From Fimenecus sp045593645 (GTDB lineage Bacteria; Bacillota; Clostridia; Oscillospirales; Acutalibacteraceae), in NCBI GenBank assembly GCA_045593645.1, contig JAZNWZ010000136.1, positions 1 through 8,801 on the forward strand: a DNA stretch of 8,801 nt, written 5' to 3'. Positions 1-5,326 of this stretch are shown here, one piece after another (within the stretch, counting starts at the first letter, position 1; the number at the start of each line of letters is the position of its first letter). The notes under the pieces were generated by a model that was given only the letters and a program-made list of their open reading frames with translations, was not told the origin of the DNA and ran no database searches. The position numbers and the translations under genes are program-made.

Positions 1-23
1 CCTAACGAAAAACATTTACAAAA

Positions 24-58
24 TTTATGTAGGGGTCGGCGTCCTCGACGACCCGAAA
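24..58 (+). repeat. Hairpin repeat family A, copy 1 (upstream of argC)
   Basis: These 35 bases are identical to 1014-1048. The core forms an imperfect hairpin at 33-54: arms GGGTCGGCG and CGACGACCC pair with one G/A mismatch around a TCCT loop. The repeat is much richer in G and C than its surroundings. The same core occurs inverted inside the Y1 transposase-family gene at 1366-1392, which suggests a REP-like sequence served by a REP-associated tyrosine transposase. The identity and the hairpin are read directly; the functional link is inference. Confidence 0.85.
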
Positions 59-69
59 TACTTGATTAT

Positions 70-76
70 AAGGAAA
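70..76 (+). promoter_or_regulatory. Ribosome binding site of argC
   Basis: AAGGAAA lies 6 bases before the ATG at 83. It decides the start in favour of this ATG over an in-frame TTG at 62, which lies close behind the repeat and has no such site. Confidence 0.7.
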
Positions 77-82
77 ATATAT

Positions 83-1012
83 ATGACAAAAATTTTTATT
101 GACGGTAGTCAAGGCACAACAGGACTTAAAATTTTTGATAGACTTTCAAAAAGACCTGATGTTGAACTTATAACTCTTCCTGAAGATTTAAGAAAAGATA
201 CAAATGCAAGAAAAAAAGCACTCAACAGTGCAGACATTGCATTCCTTTGTCTTCCTGATGCAGCAGCAATTGAGGCTGTTAGCCTTATTGAAAACGACAA
301 CACAATAGTAATTGATACATCAACTGCACACAGAACTGACGAGGGTTGGGCTTATGGCTTCCCAGAATTGTCAGCAGAGTTTGAAAATAAACTTAAAAAC
401 TCAAAGAGAATTGCAGTGCCGGGTTGTTATGCAAGTGGATTTATAGCACTTGTTAAGCCACTTGTTGAAAATAACTTTGTATCAAAGGACCACGGCTTTA
501 TCTGTCATGCAACTTCAGGTTATAGTGGTGCAGGCAAAAATGGTATTGCTCAGTACGAAGCCGAAAATCGTGATACTCTTTTAGACGGACCAAGAGAATA
601 TGCTCTCACTCAACAGCATAAGCACTTAAAAGAAATGCAAAAAATATCAGGACTTAGCGTTACACCAATTTTTTGTCCTTATGTTTGTGATTATTTTAGT
701 GGTATGATGGTAACTGTGCCAGTTTTCAAAAAGGATTTGCAAGGTAAGTCTATTGAAGACATCAAAGCACTTTATAAGAAGATATATAATAGTGAAATCG
801 TAATGTATAAAGAGTCAATGGATGAAAATGGCTTTTTGTCATCAAACAAAATGAGTGAATTGGATAATATGGAAATTACAGTTTGTGGCAATGATGACAG
901 AATTCTTTTAATCGCAAGATATGATAATCTTGGCAAGGGCGCTTCAGGTGCAGCCCTTCAATGTATGAATATAAAAATGGGCTTAGACCCTAAATTCCAG
1001 TTAAATATATAA
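83..1012 (+). CDS. argC: N-acetyl-gamma-glutamyl-phosphate reductase, short type
   Basis: This enzyme reduces N-acetylglutamyl phosphate to N-acetylglutamate semialdehyde with NADPH, the third step of arginine synthesis, in the cytoplasm. From the ATG at 83 it is 309 residues. The N-terminal nucleotide-binding loop is DGSQGTTG (residues 7-14). The catalytic cysteine is Cys115 in VPGCYAS. Histidines in QQHKHLKEM (residues 177-185) probably include the catalytic base. The length and the GTTG loop match the short ArgC subfamily (about 310 residues, the argC_other type) rather than the roughly 345-residue type of E. coli and Bacillus. It is the first arg gene seen here. Perfect 35-bp direct repeats lie on both sides, ending 24 bases before the start and beginning 1 base after the stop codon. 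The gene looks intact. Confidence 0.95.
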   Translation: MTKIFIDGSQGTTGLKIFDRLSKRPDVELITLPEDLRKDTNARKKALNSADIAFLCLPDAAAIEAVSLIENDNTIVIDTSTAHRTDEGWAYGFPELSAEFENKLKNSKRIAVPGCYASGFIALVKPLVENNFVSKDHGFICHATSGYSGAGKNGIAQYEAENRDTLLDGPREYALTQQHKHLKEMQKISGLSVTPIFCPYVCDYFSGMMVTVPVFKKDLQGKSIEDIKALYKKIYNSEIVMYKESMDENGFLSSNKMSELDNMEITVCGNDDRILLIARYDNLGKGASGAALQCMNIKMGLDPKFQLNI

Positions 1013-1013
1013 T

Positions 1014-1048
1014 TTTATGTAGGGGTCGGCGTCCTCGACGACCCGAAA
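1014..1048 (+). repeat. Hairpin repeat family A, copy 2 (after argC)
   Basis: This copy is base-for-base identical to 24-58 over 35 bases; identity stops immediately outside. The hairpin lies at 1023-1044. It starts 1 base after the argC stop codon, so it will be in the operon transcript. Confidence 0.85.
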
Positions 1049-1070
1049 CAAAATACATCTTGACATTGGG

Positions 1071-1083
1071 CGCGACCCGAAAT
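1071..1083 (+). repeat. Hairpin repeat family A, partial copy
   Basis: The 13 bases ending in CGACCCGAAATA match the 3' end of copy 1 (48-60) at 12 of 13 positions. The 5' arm of the hairpin is missing. It looks like a decayed or truncated repeat directly before the transposase start codon. Confidence 0.5.
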
Positions 1084-1090
1084 AAGTAAT

Positions 1091-1561
1091 ATGGAATTAA
1101 AAAAGAGAAAACCAACCCGACTCAAAAACTTTGACTATTCAACAAAAGGTTGTTATTTTATAACAATCTGTGCTATTGAGAAAGAAAAAGCAATTTTTGG
1201 TAAAATAAAAAGAGAAAGTTTACAAACAGAACCATATATCCAATTAACAGGATATGGTGAAATTGTAAAAAAACAAATAGAAGAAATAAACTCTGTTTAT
1301 GATGATGTGAATATTTATCCGTATGTAATTATGCCTAATCATATTCATTTTATCATTGAAATTGACGGGTCGTCGGGGACGCCGACCCCTACGAATGCAC
1401 GAATACCAGCAATTGTTTCAGCTTTCAAAAGGATGACAAACAAAAAGGCTGGTTTCAAAATGTGGCAGCGCGGTTACAATGACCACATAATTCGTAATGA
1501 TGAGGATTATTTGACAAAAGCAGAGTATATTTTGAATAATCCGTTTGGAAAGATTTGGTGA
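1091..1561 (+). CDS. IS200-like Y1/HUH transposase-family protein (REP-associated type)
   Basis: The 156-residue protein belongs to the Y1 transposase fold, which cuts and rejoins single-stranded DNA at hairpins through a tyrosine. The N-terminal strand reads GCYFITICA (20-28). The metal-binding HUH motif is H84-I-H86 in MPNHIHFII. The block WQRGYNDHIIR (125-135) precedes the helix with the likely nucleophile Tyr146 in EYILNNP. The Ser/Thr/Pro-rich stretch at 92-101 is encoded by an inverted copy of repeat A. The C-terminus ends just after the NNP motif, slightly shorter than most relatives. No Shine-Dalgarno sequence precedes the ATG, so translation may be weak. The stop codon overlaps the argJ ribosome binding site. 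The family call is firm; present activity is unknown, and it may be a domesticated RAYT rather than a self-mobile element. Confidence 0.88.
   Translation: MELKKRKPTRLKNFDYSTKGCYFITICAIEKEKAIFGKIKRESLQTEPYIQLTGYGEIVKKQIEEINSVYDDVNIYPYVIMPNHIHFIIEIDGSSGTPTPTNARIPAIVSAFKRMTNKKAGFKMWQRGYNDHIIRNDEDYLTKAEYILNNPFGKIW
1366..1392 (-). repeat. Hairpin repeat family A, inverted copy inside the transposase gene
   Basis: Read on the - strand, these 27 bases match the core of copies 1 and 2 at 26 of 27 positions. The single difference falls in the hairpin loop (TCCT becomes TCCC), so the stem is preserved. On the + strand it encodes residues Asp92 to Thr101 of the Y1 protein, in frame. Confidence 0.85.
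1557..1561 (+). promoter_or_regulatory. Ribosome binding site of argJ, inside the transposase stop codon
   Basis: GGTGA lies 5 bases before the argJ ATG at 1567 and contains the TGA stop of the transposase gene. It matches the 3' part of the AGGAGGTGA consensus. Together with the conserved ArgJ N-terminus it favours ATG 1567 over the in-frame TTG at 1555. Confidence 0.6.
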
Positions 1562-1566
1562 ACAAT

Positions 1567-2781
1567 ATGCAATTTATCAACGGTGGTGTTACTGCACCAA
1601 AGGGATTCAAAGCAAGTGGTATTCACTGTGGAATTCGTAAAAATAAAACAAAAAAAGATTTAGCACTTATCCTTTGTGAAACTGAATGTGATGCAGCAGC
1701 AGTTTATACACAAAACTTAGTTTATGGTGCACCAATTACAGTTACAAGAAACAATATTAAAGACGGCAAGGCTTATGGCGTAATCTGTAACAGTGGTATT
1801 GCTAATACTTGTAATGCAGATGGCATTGAAAAGGCAGAAATGATGTGCGACCTTGTTGCAAAAGCAACAAACCTTAAAGCAACAGACTTTGTTGTTGCAT
1901 CAACAGGTGTTATAGGTCAACCAATTGATATTGAACCAATCGAAAAGGGTATGCCTCAACTTGTTGCCGAGTTAAATAAAGACGGCTCTGATGATGCTGC
2001 ACAAGCAATTATGACAACTGATACAGTTAAAAAAGAGTTTGCAGTTTCATTCACACTTGGTGGTAAAGAATGTAAAATCGGCGCTATCTCAAAGGGTAGT
2101 GGTATGATTCATCCCAATATGGCAACAATGCTTGGCTTTATCACAACTGATGCTAACATTTCAAGTGAAATGCTTAAAAAAGCACTTTTAGATGTTGTTA
2201 AAGATAGCTTTAATATGCTTTCAGTTGATGGTGATACTTCAACAAACGATACTGTTGCACTTCTAGCTTCAGGACTTTGTGAAAATACTCGTATTGAAAC
2301 AGAAAATGATGACTACTTTACATTTGTAAATGCACTTAATGCAATTTGTGAAAAGCTTGTTAAGCTTATGGCAAAAGATGGCGAGGGTGCAACAAAGCTT
2401 GTTGAATGTCAAGTAAGTGGTGCTAAAACAAAAGAAATTGCAAAGACTTGTGCAAAGAGCGTAATTTGCTCATCACTTGTAAAAGCAGCAATGTTTGGTG
2501 CAGATGCTAACTGGGGCAGAATTCTCTGTGCTTTAGGCTATGCAGGAGTAGATATTGATGTCAACAAGGTTGATGTTTCATTTAAATCAAAGGGTGGAGA
2601 AATCGCAGTTTGCAAAGATGGTGCAGGCATTGAATTCTCTGAAGAGATTGCAAAACAAGTCCTTGTTGAAGACGAGGTTTATATAATTGTTTCTCTCAAT
2701 GACGGTGAATATTCAGCAACTGCATATGGTTGCGACCTTACATATGAATATGTAAAAATCAACGGAGACTATAGAACCTAA
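1567..2781 (+). CDS. argJ: Glutamate N-acetyltransferase / ornithine acetyltransferase
   Basis: ArgJ transfers acetyl from N-acetylornithine to glutamate, releasing ornithine and closing the cyclic arginine pathway; bifunctional forms also use acetyl-CoA. The protein is 404 residues, normal for the family. The precursor cleaves itself at Ala186/Thr187 in HPNMATMLG, and Thr187 becomes the nucleophile of the beta chain. STGVIG (112-117) supplies the oxyanion region, and DGDTSTNDT (221-229) and the C-terminal YVKINGDYRT are conserved family blocks. The N-terminus MQFINGGVTAPKGFKA is typical and supports the ATG at 1567. It begins 5 bases after the transposase stop codon, so its translation may be coupled to that gene. 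Whether it also has acetyl-CoA synthase activity cannot be read from the sequence. Confidence 0.96.
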   Translation: MQFINGGVTAPKGFKASGIHCGIRKNKTKKDLALILCETECDAAAVYTQNLVYGAPITVTRNNIKDGKAYGVICNSGIANTCNADGIEKAEMMCDLVAKATNLKATDFVVASTGVIGQPIDIEPIEKGMPQLVAELNKDGSDDAAQAIMTTDTVKKEFAVSFTLGGKECKIGAISKGSGMIHPNMATMLGFITTDANISSEMLKKALLDVVKDSFNMLSVDGDTSTNDTVALLASGLCENTRIETENDDYFTFVNALNAICEKLVKLMAKDGEGATKLVECQVSGAKTKEIAKTCAKSVICSSLVKAAMFGADANWGRILCALGYAGVDIDVNKVDVSFKSKGGEIAVCKDGAGIEFSEEIAKQVLVEDEVYIIVSLNDGEYSATAYGCDLTYEYVKINGDYRT

Positions 2782-2790
2782 AGTGTGTTG

Positions 2791-2845
2791 CTTTCCTCCC
2801 TCTGACGAGGGAGGTGGCAAAACGAAGTTTTGACGGAGGGAGAGA
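2791..2845 (+). repeat. Repeat family B, left copy (inverted relative to the right copy)
   Basis: The outer part forms a perfect 8-bp hairpin at 2795-2814 (CCTCCCTC and GAGGGAGG around TGAC). A second small hairpin, CAAAA/TTTTG, follows at 2818-2832. The inner end reads GGAGGGAGAGA. The reverse complement of 3198-3249 has the same order of parts. The outer arms and inner end are nearly identical, while the middle hairpin differs in sequence but not in shape. Confidence 0.85.
2835..2844 (+). promoter_or_regulatory. Ribosome binding site of the DUF559 gene, formed by repeat B
   Basis: GGAGGGAGAG at the inner end of the left repeat lies 8 bases before an in-frame GTG at 2853. This supports a start at 2853 rather than at the GTG at 2814, which lies inside the repeat's outer hairpin. 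Confidence 0.5.
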
Positions 2846-2852
2846 TACAGTA

Positions 2853-3254
2853 GTGCTTACCTACAACAAAGACTTAATAAAGTACGCAAAAGAACTCCGT
2901 AAAACTATGACACCTTGGGAAATAAAATTATGGACTCAATTTTTAAGAGATTATCCTATAAGATTTCAAAGACAAAAGGTAATTGATAATTATATTGTTG
3001 ACTTTTATTGTGCAAAGGCACATATTGTTATAGAATTAGATGGTGGCGGACATTATACTGAAGAACAAATAAAGTATGATGAGCAGCGCACAAAAGTATT
3101 AAAGAAATATAATATACAAGTGATAAGAATTTGTAATATTGATATTGATAATAATTTTTATAATGTTTGTGAGCATATTGACAGAGAAGTTAAGAAATCT
3201 CTCCCTCAGTCTGCTACGCAGACAGCTCCCTCGTCAGAGGGAGCAAAGGACTAA
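2853..3254 (+). CDS. DUF559 / Vsr-like endonuclease-domain protein
   Basis: With the GTG at 2853 the protein has 133 residues and starts LTYNKDLIKYAKELRKTMTP, matching the usual beginning of small DUF559 proteins. An in-frame GTG at 2814 would add 13 residues coded by the repeat. The domain resembles Vsr and other PD-(D/E)XK nucleases. RFQRQ (37-41) leads into Asp50 in YIVDFYC, followed by IELDGGGHY with Glu61, Asp63 and His67. YNIQVIRI (86-93) is the last core strand. These acidic residues suggest an intact metal-dependent nuclease site, but substrate and role are unknown for the family. The last 18 or so residues (SLPQSATQTAPSSEGAKD) are encoded by the right-hand repeat and are probably not part of the fold. 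It lies between argJ and argB and has no visible link to arginine synthesis. Confidence 0.85.
   Translation: MLTYNKDLIKYAKELRKTMTPWEIKLWTQFLRDYPIRFQRQKVIDNYIVDFYCAKAHIVIELDGGGHYTEEQIKYDEQRTKVLKKYNIQVIRICNIDIDNNFYNVCEHIDREVKKSLPQSATQTAPSSEGAKD
3198..3249 (-). repeat. Repeat family B, right copy
   Basis: This copy is inverted relative to 2791-2845. Its outer hairpin is at 3225-3244 (GCTCCCTC and GAGGGAGC around GTCA). Its middle hairpin is TCTGC/GCAGA at 3210-3222. Compared with the left copy, the outermost base pair is swapped C-G to G-C with pairing kept. It encodes the C-terminal tail of the DUF559 protein. Confidence 0.85.
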
Positions 3255-3260
3255 CTCCTT

Positions 3261-3265
3261 GGAGG
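3261..3265 (+). promoter_or_regulatory. Ribosome binding site of argB
   Basis: GGAGG lies 9 bases before the ATG at 3275. It is a strong site, 16 bases downstream of the repeat B hairpin at 3225-3244, so a stable structure forms just upstream but does not cover it. Confidence 0.75.
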
Positions 3266-3274
3266 AATAAGGTA

Positions 3275-4135
3275 ATGGATATTTCAAAACTTTCTCACGC
3301 TGAGCGTAGTGAGGTGCTTGTTCAAGCGCTTCCATACATTCAACAATACCACAACAAAACAGTAGTTATTAAATACGGTGGCAACGCTATGATTAACGAG
3401 GACTTGCAGGATGCAGTTATGACTGACATTGTTCTTCTTCGTTCAGTTGGCATCAATGTTGTGCTTGTTCATGGTGGTGGACCTGAAATCAACGATATGC
3501 TTAATAAAATTGGCAAGGAGTCAAAATTTGTCGACGGACTTCGTTATACTGACGAAGAAACTATTGACATTGTTCAAATGGTACTTGCAGGTAAGGTTAA
3601 TAAACGACTTGTGCACCTTCTTCATCATCACGGTGGACACGGAATTGGTATCTGTGGACTTGACGACGGAATGATTAAGGCTAAAAAGGTAGAAAAGGAC
3701 ATCGGCTTTGTTGGTGATATTGTTGACATTGACACAACTCTTATCAATGGTATTATTGACCAACACTATATTCCGGTTATTTCAACTGTTGGTTGTGGTG
3801 AAAATGGCGAGGTGTTCAACATAAATGCAGATATTGCAGCAGCGAAAATCGCAGCAGCATTAGGGGCTGAAAAACTTTTGCTTATGACAGATGTTCGTGG
3901 ACTTCTTGCTGATAAAGATGACGAAAACACACTTATTCAAGTCGTTCACGCAAGTGAAGTACCTGCACTTAAACAGCAAGGTATAATTAAAGGTGGTATG
4001 ATTCCAAAAATCGATTGTTGTGTTGAAGCAGTTCGTCGTGGTGTTAAGCGTACACACATTATTGATGGCAGAATCCCACACTCAATCCTCATCGAAATGC
4101 TCACGGATTCTGGTATTGGAACCATGTTTTTATAA
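3275..4135 (+). CDS. argB: Acetylglutamate kinase
   Basis: ArgB phosphorylates N-acetylglutamate with ATP, the usual control point where ornithine is made by the ArgJ cycle. The 286 residues contain the amino-acid kinase signatures KYGGNAM (34-40), HGGGPEIN (66-73), the substrate-binding NINAD (183-187), LLLMTDVRG (202-210) and the lysine loop KGGMIPK (239-245). An N-terminal extension of about 25 residues precedes the first strand. Such an extension, with the C-terminal HSILIE...GIGTM segment, is typical of hexameric kinases inhibited by arginine, so feedback inhibition is likely (inference). The stretch at 114-122 holds five histidines where relatives usually have few; it lies before the ICGLDDG loop. 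The gene follows the DUF559 cassette and is followed by argD after 12 bases. Confidence 0.96.
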   Translation: MDISKLSHAERSEVLVQALPYIQQYHNKTVVIKYGGNAMINEDLQDAVMTDIVLLRSVGINVVLVHGGGPEINDMLNKIGKESKFVDGLRYTDEETIDIVQMVLAGKVNKRLVHLLHHHGGHGIGICGLDDGMIKAKKVEKDIGFVGDIVDIDTTLINGIIDQHYIPVISTVGCGENGEVFNINADIAAAKIAAALGAEKLLLMTDVRGLLADKDDENTLIQVVHASEVPALKQQGIIKGGMIPKIDCCVEAVRRGVKRTHIIDGRIPHSILIEMLTDSGIGTMFL

Positions 4136-4147
4136 GAAGGTCTTAAA

Positions 4148-5323
4148 ATGAATTTAGAAAACATAAAAAATCAGGCAGATAACAGCTTAATGCCTACATA
4201 TGCACATTTTCCTGTTTCACTTGAAAAAGGTGAGGGTGCAACACTTCAAGATAGTGAAGGCAACTCTGTTATTGACTTTGGCTCAGGAATTGGCGTTAAT
4301 TCATTGGGCTTTAACAATGAAAAATGGGTTTCAGCAGTAACTGAACAGCTTAAAAAAGTTCAGCATACATCAAACCTTTATTATAACTCAACCGTTGCAA
4401 AGTTTGCAGAAATGCTTTGTGAAAAAACAGGCTTTAATCGTGCTTTTCTTTGCAATTCAGGTGCTGAAGCAAACGAGTGTGCAATTAAGCTTGCTCGTAA
4501 ATACAGCTTTGATAAATATGGTGAAAATCGTTACAATATCATCACTCTTGTTAATTCATTCCACGGCAGAACAATGGCTACAATTACTGCAACGGGACAA
4601 GAGCATTATCACAAATTCTTTGACCCATTTGTTCAAGGCTTCAAATATTGTGAGTCAGGTAATATAAATGAGTTTTTAGAAATGGCAGACGATACTGTTT
4701 GTGCAATTATGGTAGAAATTGTTCAAGGTGAAGGTGGCGTTGTGCCAACAGACCTTGGATTCCTTAAAACAGTTGAAAAGGTTTGCAAAGAAAAAGACAT
4801 TCTTTTAATTGTTGACGAGGTTCAAACAGGTGTTGGTAGAACAGGTAAGTTCTTCGCTTATGAATACAGTGGTATTTCACCTGACCTTGTTACAAGTGCA
4901 AAGGGTATAGGCAATGGACTTCCAATGGGTGCTTGCCTTTGCACAGAAAAATGTGCAAACGTATTAACTGCAGGTACTCACGGAACAACCTTTGGTGGTA
5001 ATCCAGTAGCTTGTGCAGGTGCAATTACAGTTCTTGAAACAATGACAGACGACTTTATGCAAGAAATTACTGCAAAAGGGGATTACATTCGACAAGAACT
5101 TTCAAAAATTGACGAGGTTAAGTCAATAACAGGTCTCGGACTTATGCTTGGCATTGAGCTTAAAACAAAAAATGCAGGTGAAATCGCAAAAAAATGCAGT
5201 GAAAACGGACTTTTAATTCTCACTGCTAAAACAAAACTTCGAATGTTACCACCACTCGTTATTACAAAAGAAGAAATTGACAAGGGTATCAACATATTAA
5301 AAAATATTATTGCAGAGGTATAA
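4148..5323 (+). CDS. argD: Acetylornithine aminotransferase
   Basis: ArgD converts N-acetylglutamate semialdehyde to N-acetylornithine with glutamate as amino donor, using pyridoxal phosphate. The 391 residues form a class III aminotransferase. NSGAEANE (103-110) binds the cofactor phosphate, SFHGRT (137-142) stacks near the ring, DEVQTGVGRTG (223-233) contains the Asp that contacts the pyridine nitrogen, and Lys252 in SAKGIGNGLPMGA forms the Schiff base. TFGGNPVACA (281-290) is also conserved. An AAGAAGG site 7 bases upstream supports the ATG at 4148. The gene ends only 3 bases before argF. Some family members also act on succinyldiaminopimelate or ornithine; the operon position makes acetylornithine the main substrate. 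Confidence 0.95.
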   Translation: MNLENIKNQADNSLMPTYAHFPVSLEKGEGATLQDSEGNSVIDFGSGIGVNSLGFNNEKWVSAVTEQLKKVQHTSNLYYNSTVAKFAEMLCEKTGFNRAFLCNSGAEANECAIKLARKYSFDKYGENRYNIITLVNSFHGRTMATITATGQEHYHKFFDPFVQGFKYCESGNINEFLEMADDTVCAIMVEIVQGEGGVVPTDLGFLKTVEKVCKEKDILLIVDEVQTGVGRTGKFFAYEYSGISPDLVTSAKGIGNGLPMGACLCTEKCANVLTAGTHGTTFGGNPVACAGAITVLETMTDDFMQEITAKGDYIRQELSKIDEVKSITGLGLMLGIELKTKNAGEIAKKCSENGLLILTAKTKLRMLPPLVITKEEIDKGINILKNIIAEV

Positions 5324-5326
5324 ATT

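Larger units (their letters stand above)
1014..1561 (+). mobile_element. REP/RAYT-like cassette inserted between argC and argJ
   Basis: This segment separates argC from argJ. It holds repeat A copy 2, a half copy of the same repeat, and a Y1-family transposase gene that carries a further inverted copy. The left edge is set at the repeat and the right edge at the transposase stop codon; neither is proven, and I see no target duplication. Both neighbouring arg frames are uninterrupted. Grouping these parts as one unit is inference from the shared repeat and from the usual direct adjacency of argC and argJ in other genomes. Confidence 0.45.
2791..3249 (+). mobile_element. Inverted-repeat-bounded DUF559 endonuclease cassette between argJ and argB
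   Basis: A DUF559 gene is enclosed by a left repeat (2791-2845) and an inverted right repeat (3198-3249). The left end lies 9 bases after the argJ stop codon, and the right end lies 11 bases before the GGAGG ribosome binding site of argB. The host genes are therefore untouched. The termini resemble those of small inverted-repeat elements, but no transposase and no clear target duplication are visible. How it moves, if it does, is unknown. Confidence 0.55.

Noticed and set aside
62..82. TTG at 62 as argC start
   Set aside because: The ATG at 83 has a proper AAGGAAA site and gives the normal ArgC N-terminus; the extra seven residues match nothing typical of the family.
1..82. Arginine repressor operator or promoter ahead of argC
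   Set aside because: No credible box pair or ARG-box palindrome is visible in the available bases; the control region may lie upstream of the window.
24..1392. CRISPR array
   Set aside because: The repeats are few, irregularly spaced by hundreds of bases, and occur in both orientations, with no spacers.
1555..1566. TTG at 1555 as argJ start
   Set aside because: It would overlap the end of the transposase gene, and MQFINGGVTAPKG from 1567 is the standard ArgJ beginning.
2814..2852. GTG at 2814 as DUF559 start
   Set aside because: It lies within the outer hairpin of the repeat and adds 13 residues not typical of the family; GTG 2853 has a better-placed purine-rich site.
1091..3254. Different arginine codon use as proof that the cassettes are foreign
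   Set aside because: AGA dominates in the DUF559 gene while CGT dominates in argB and argF, but argC also prefers AGA, so the contrast does not separate host genes from cassettes.
2782..3260. Target-site duplication around the DUF559 cassette
   Set aside because: Bases outside the two repeats (GTGTTG on the left, GACTAA on the right) do not match, so no duplication is claimed.
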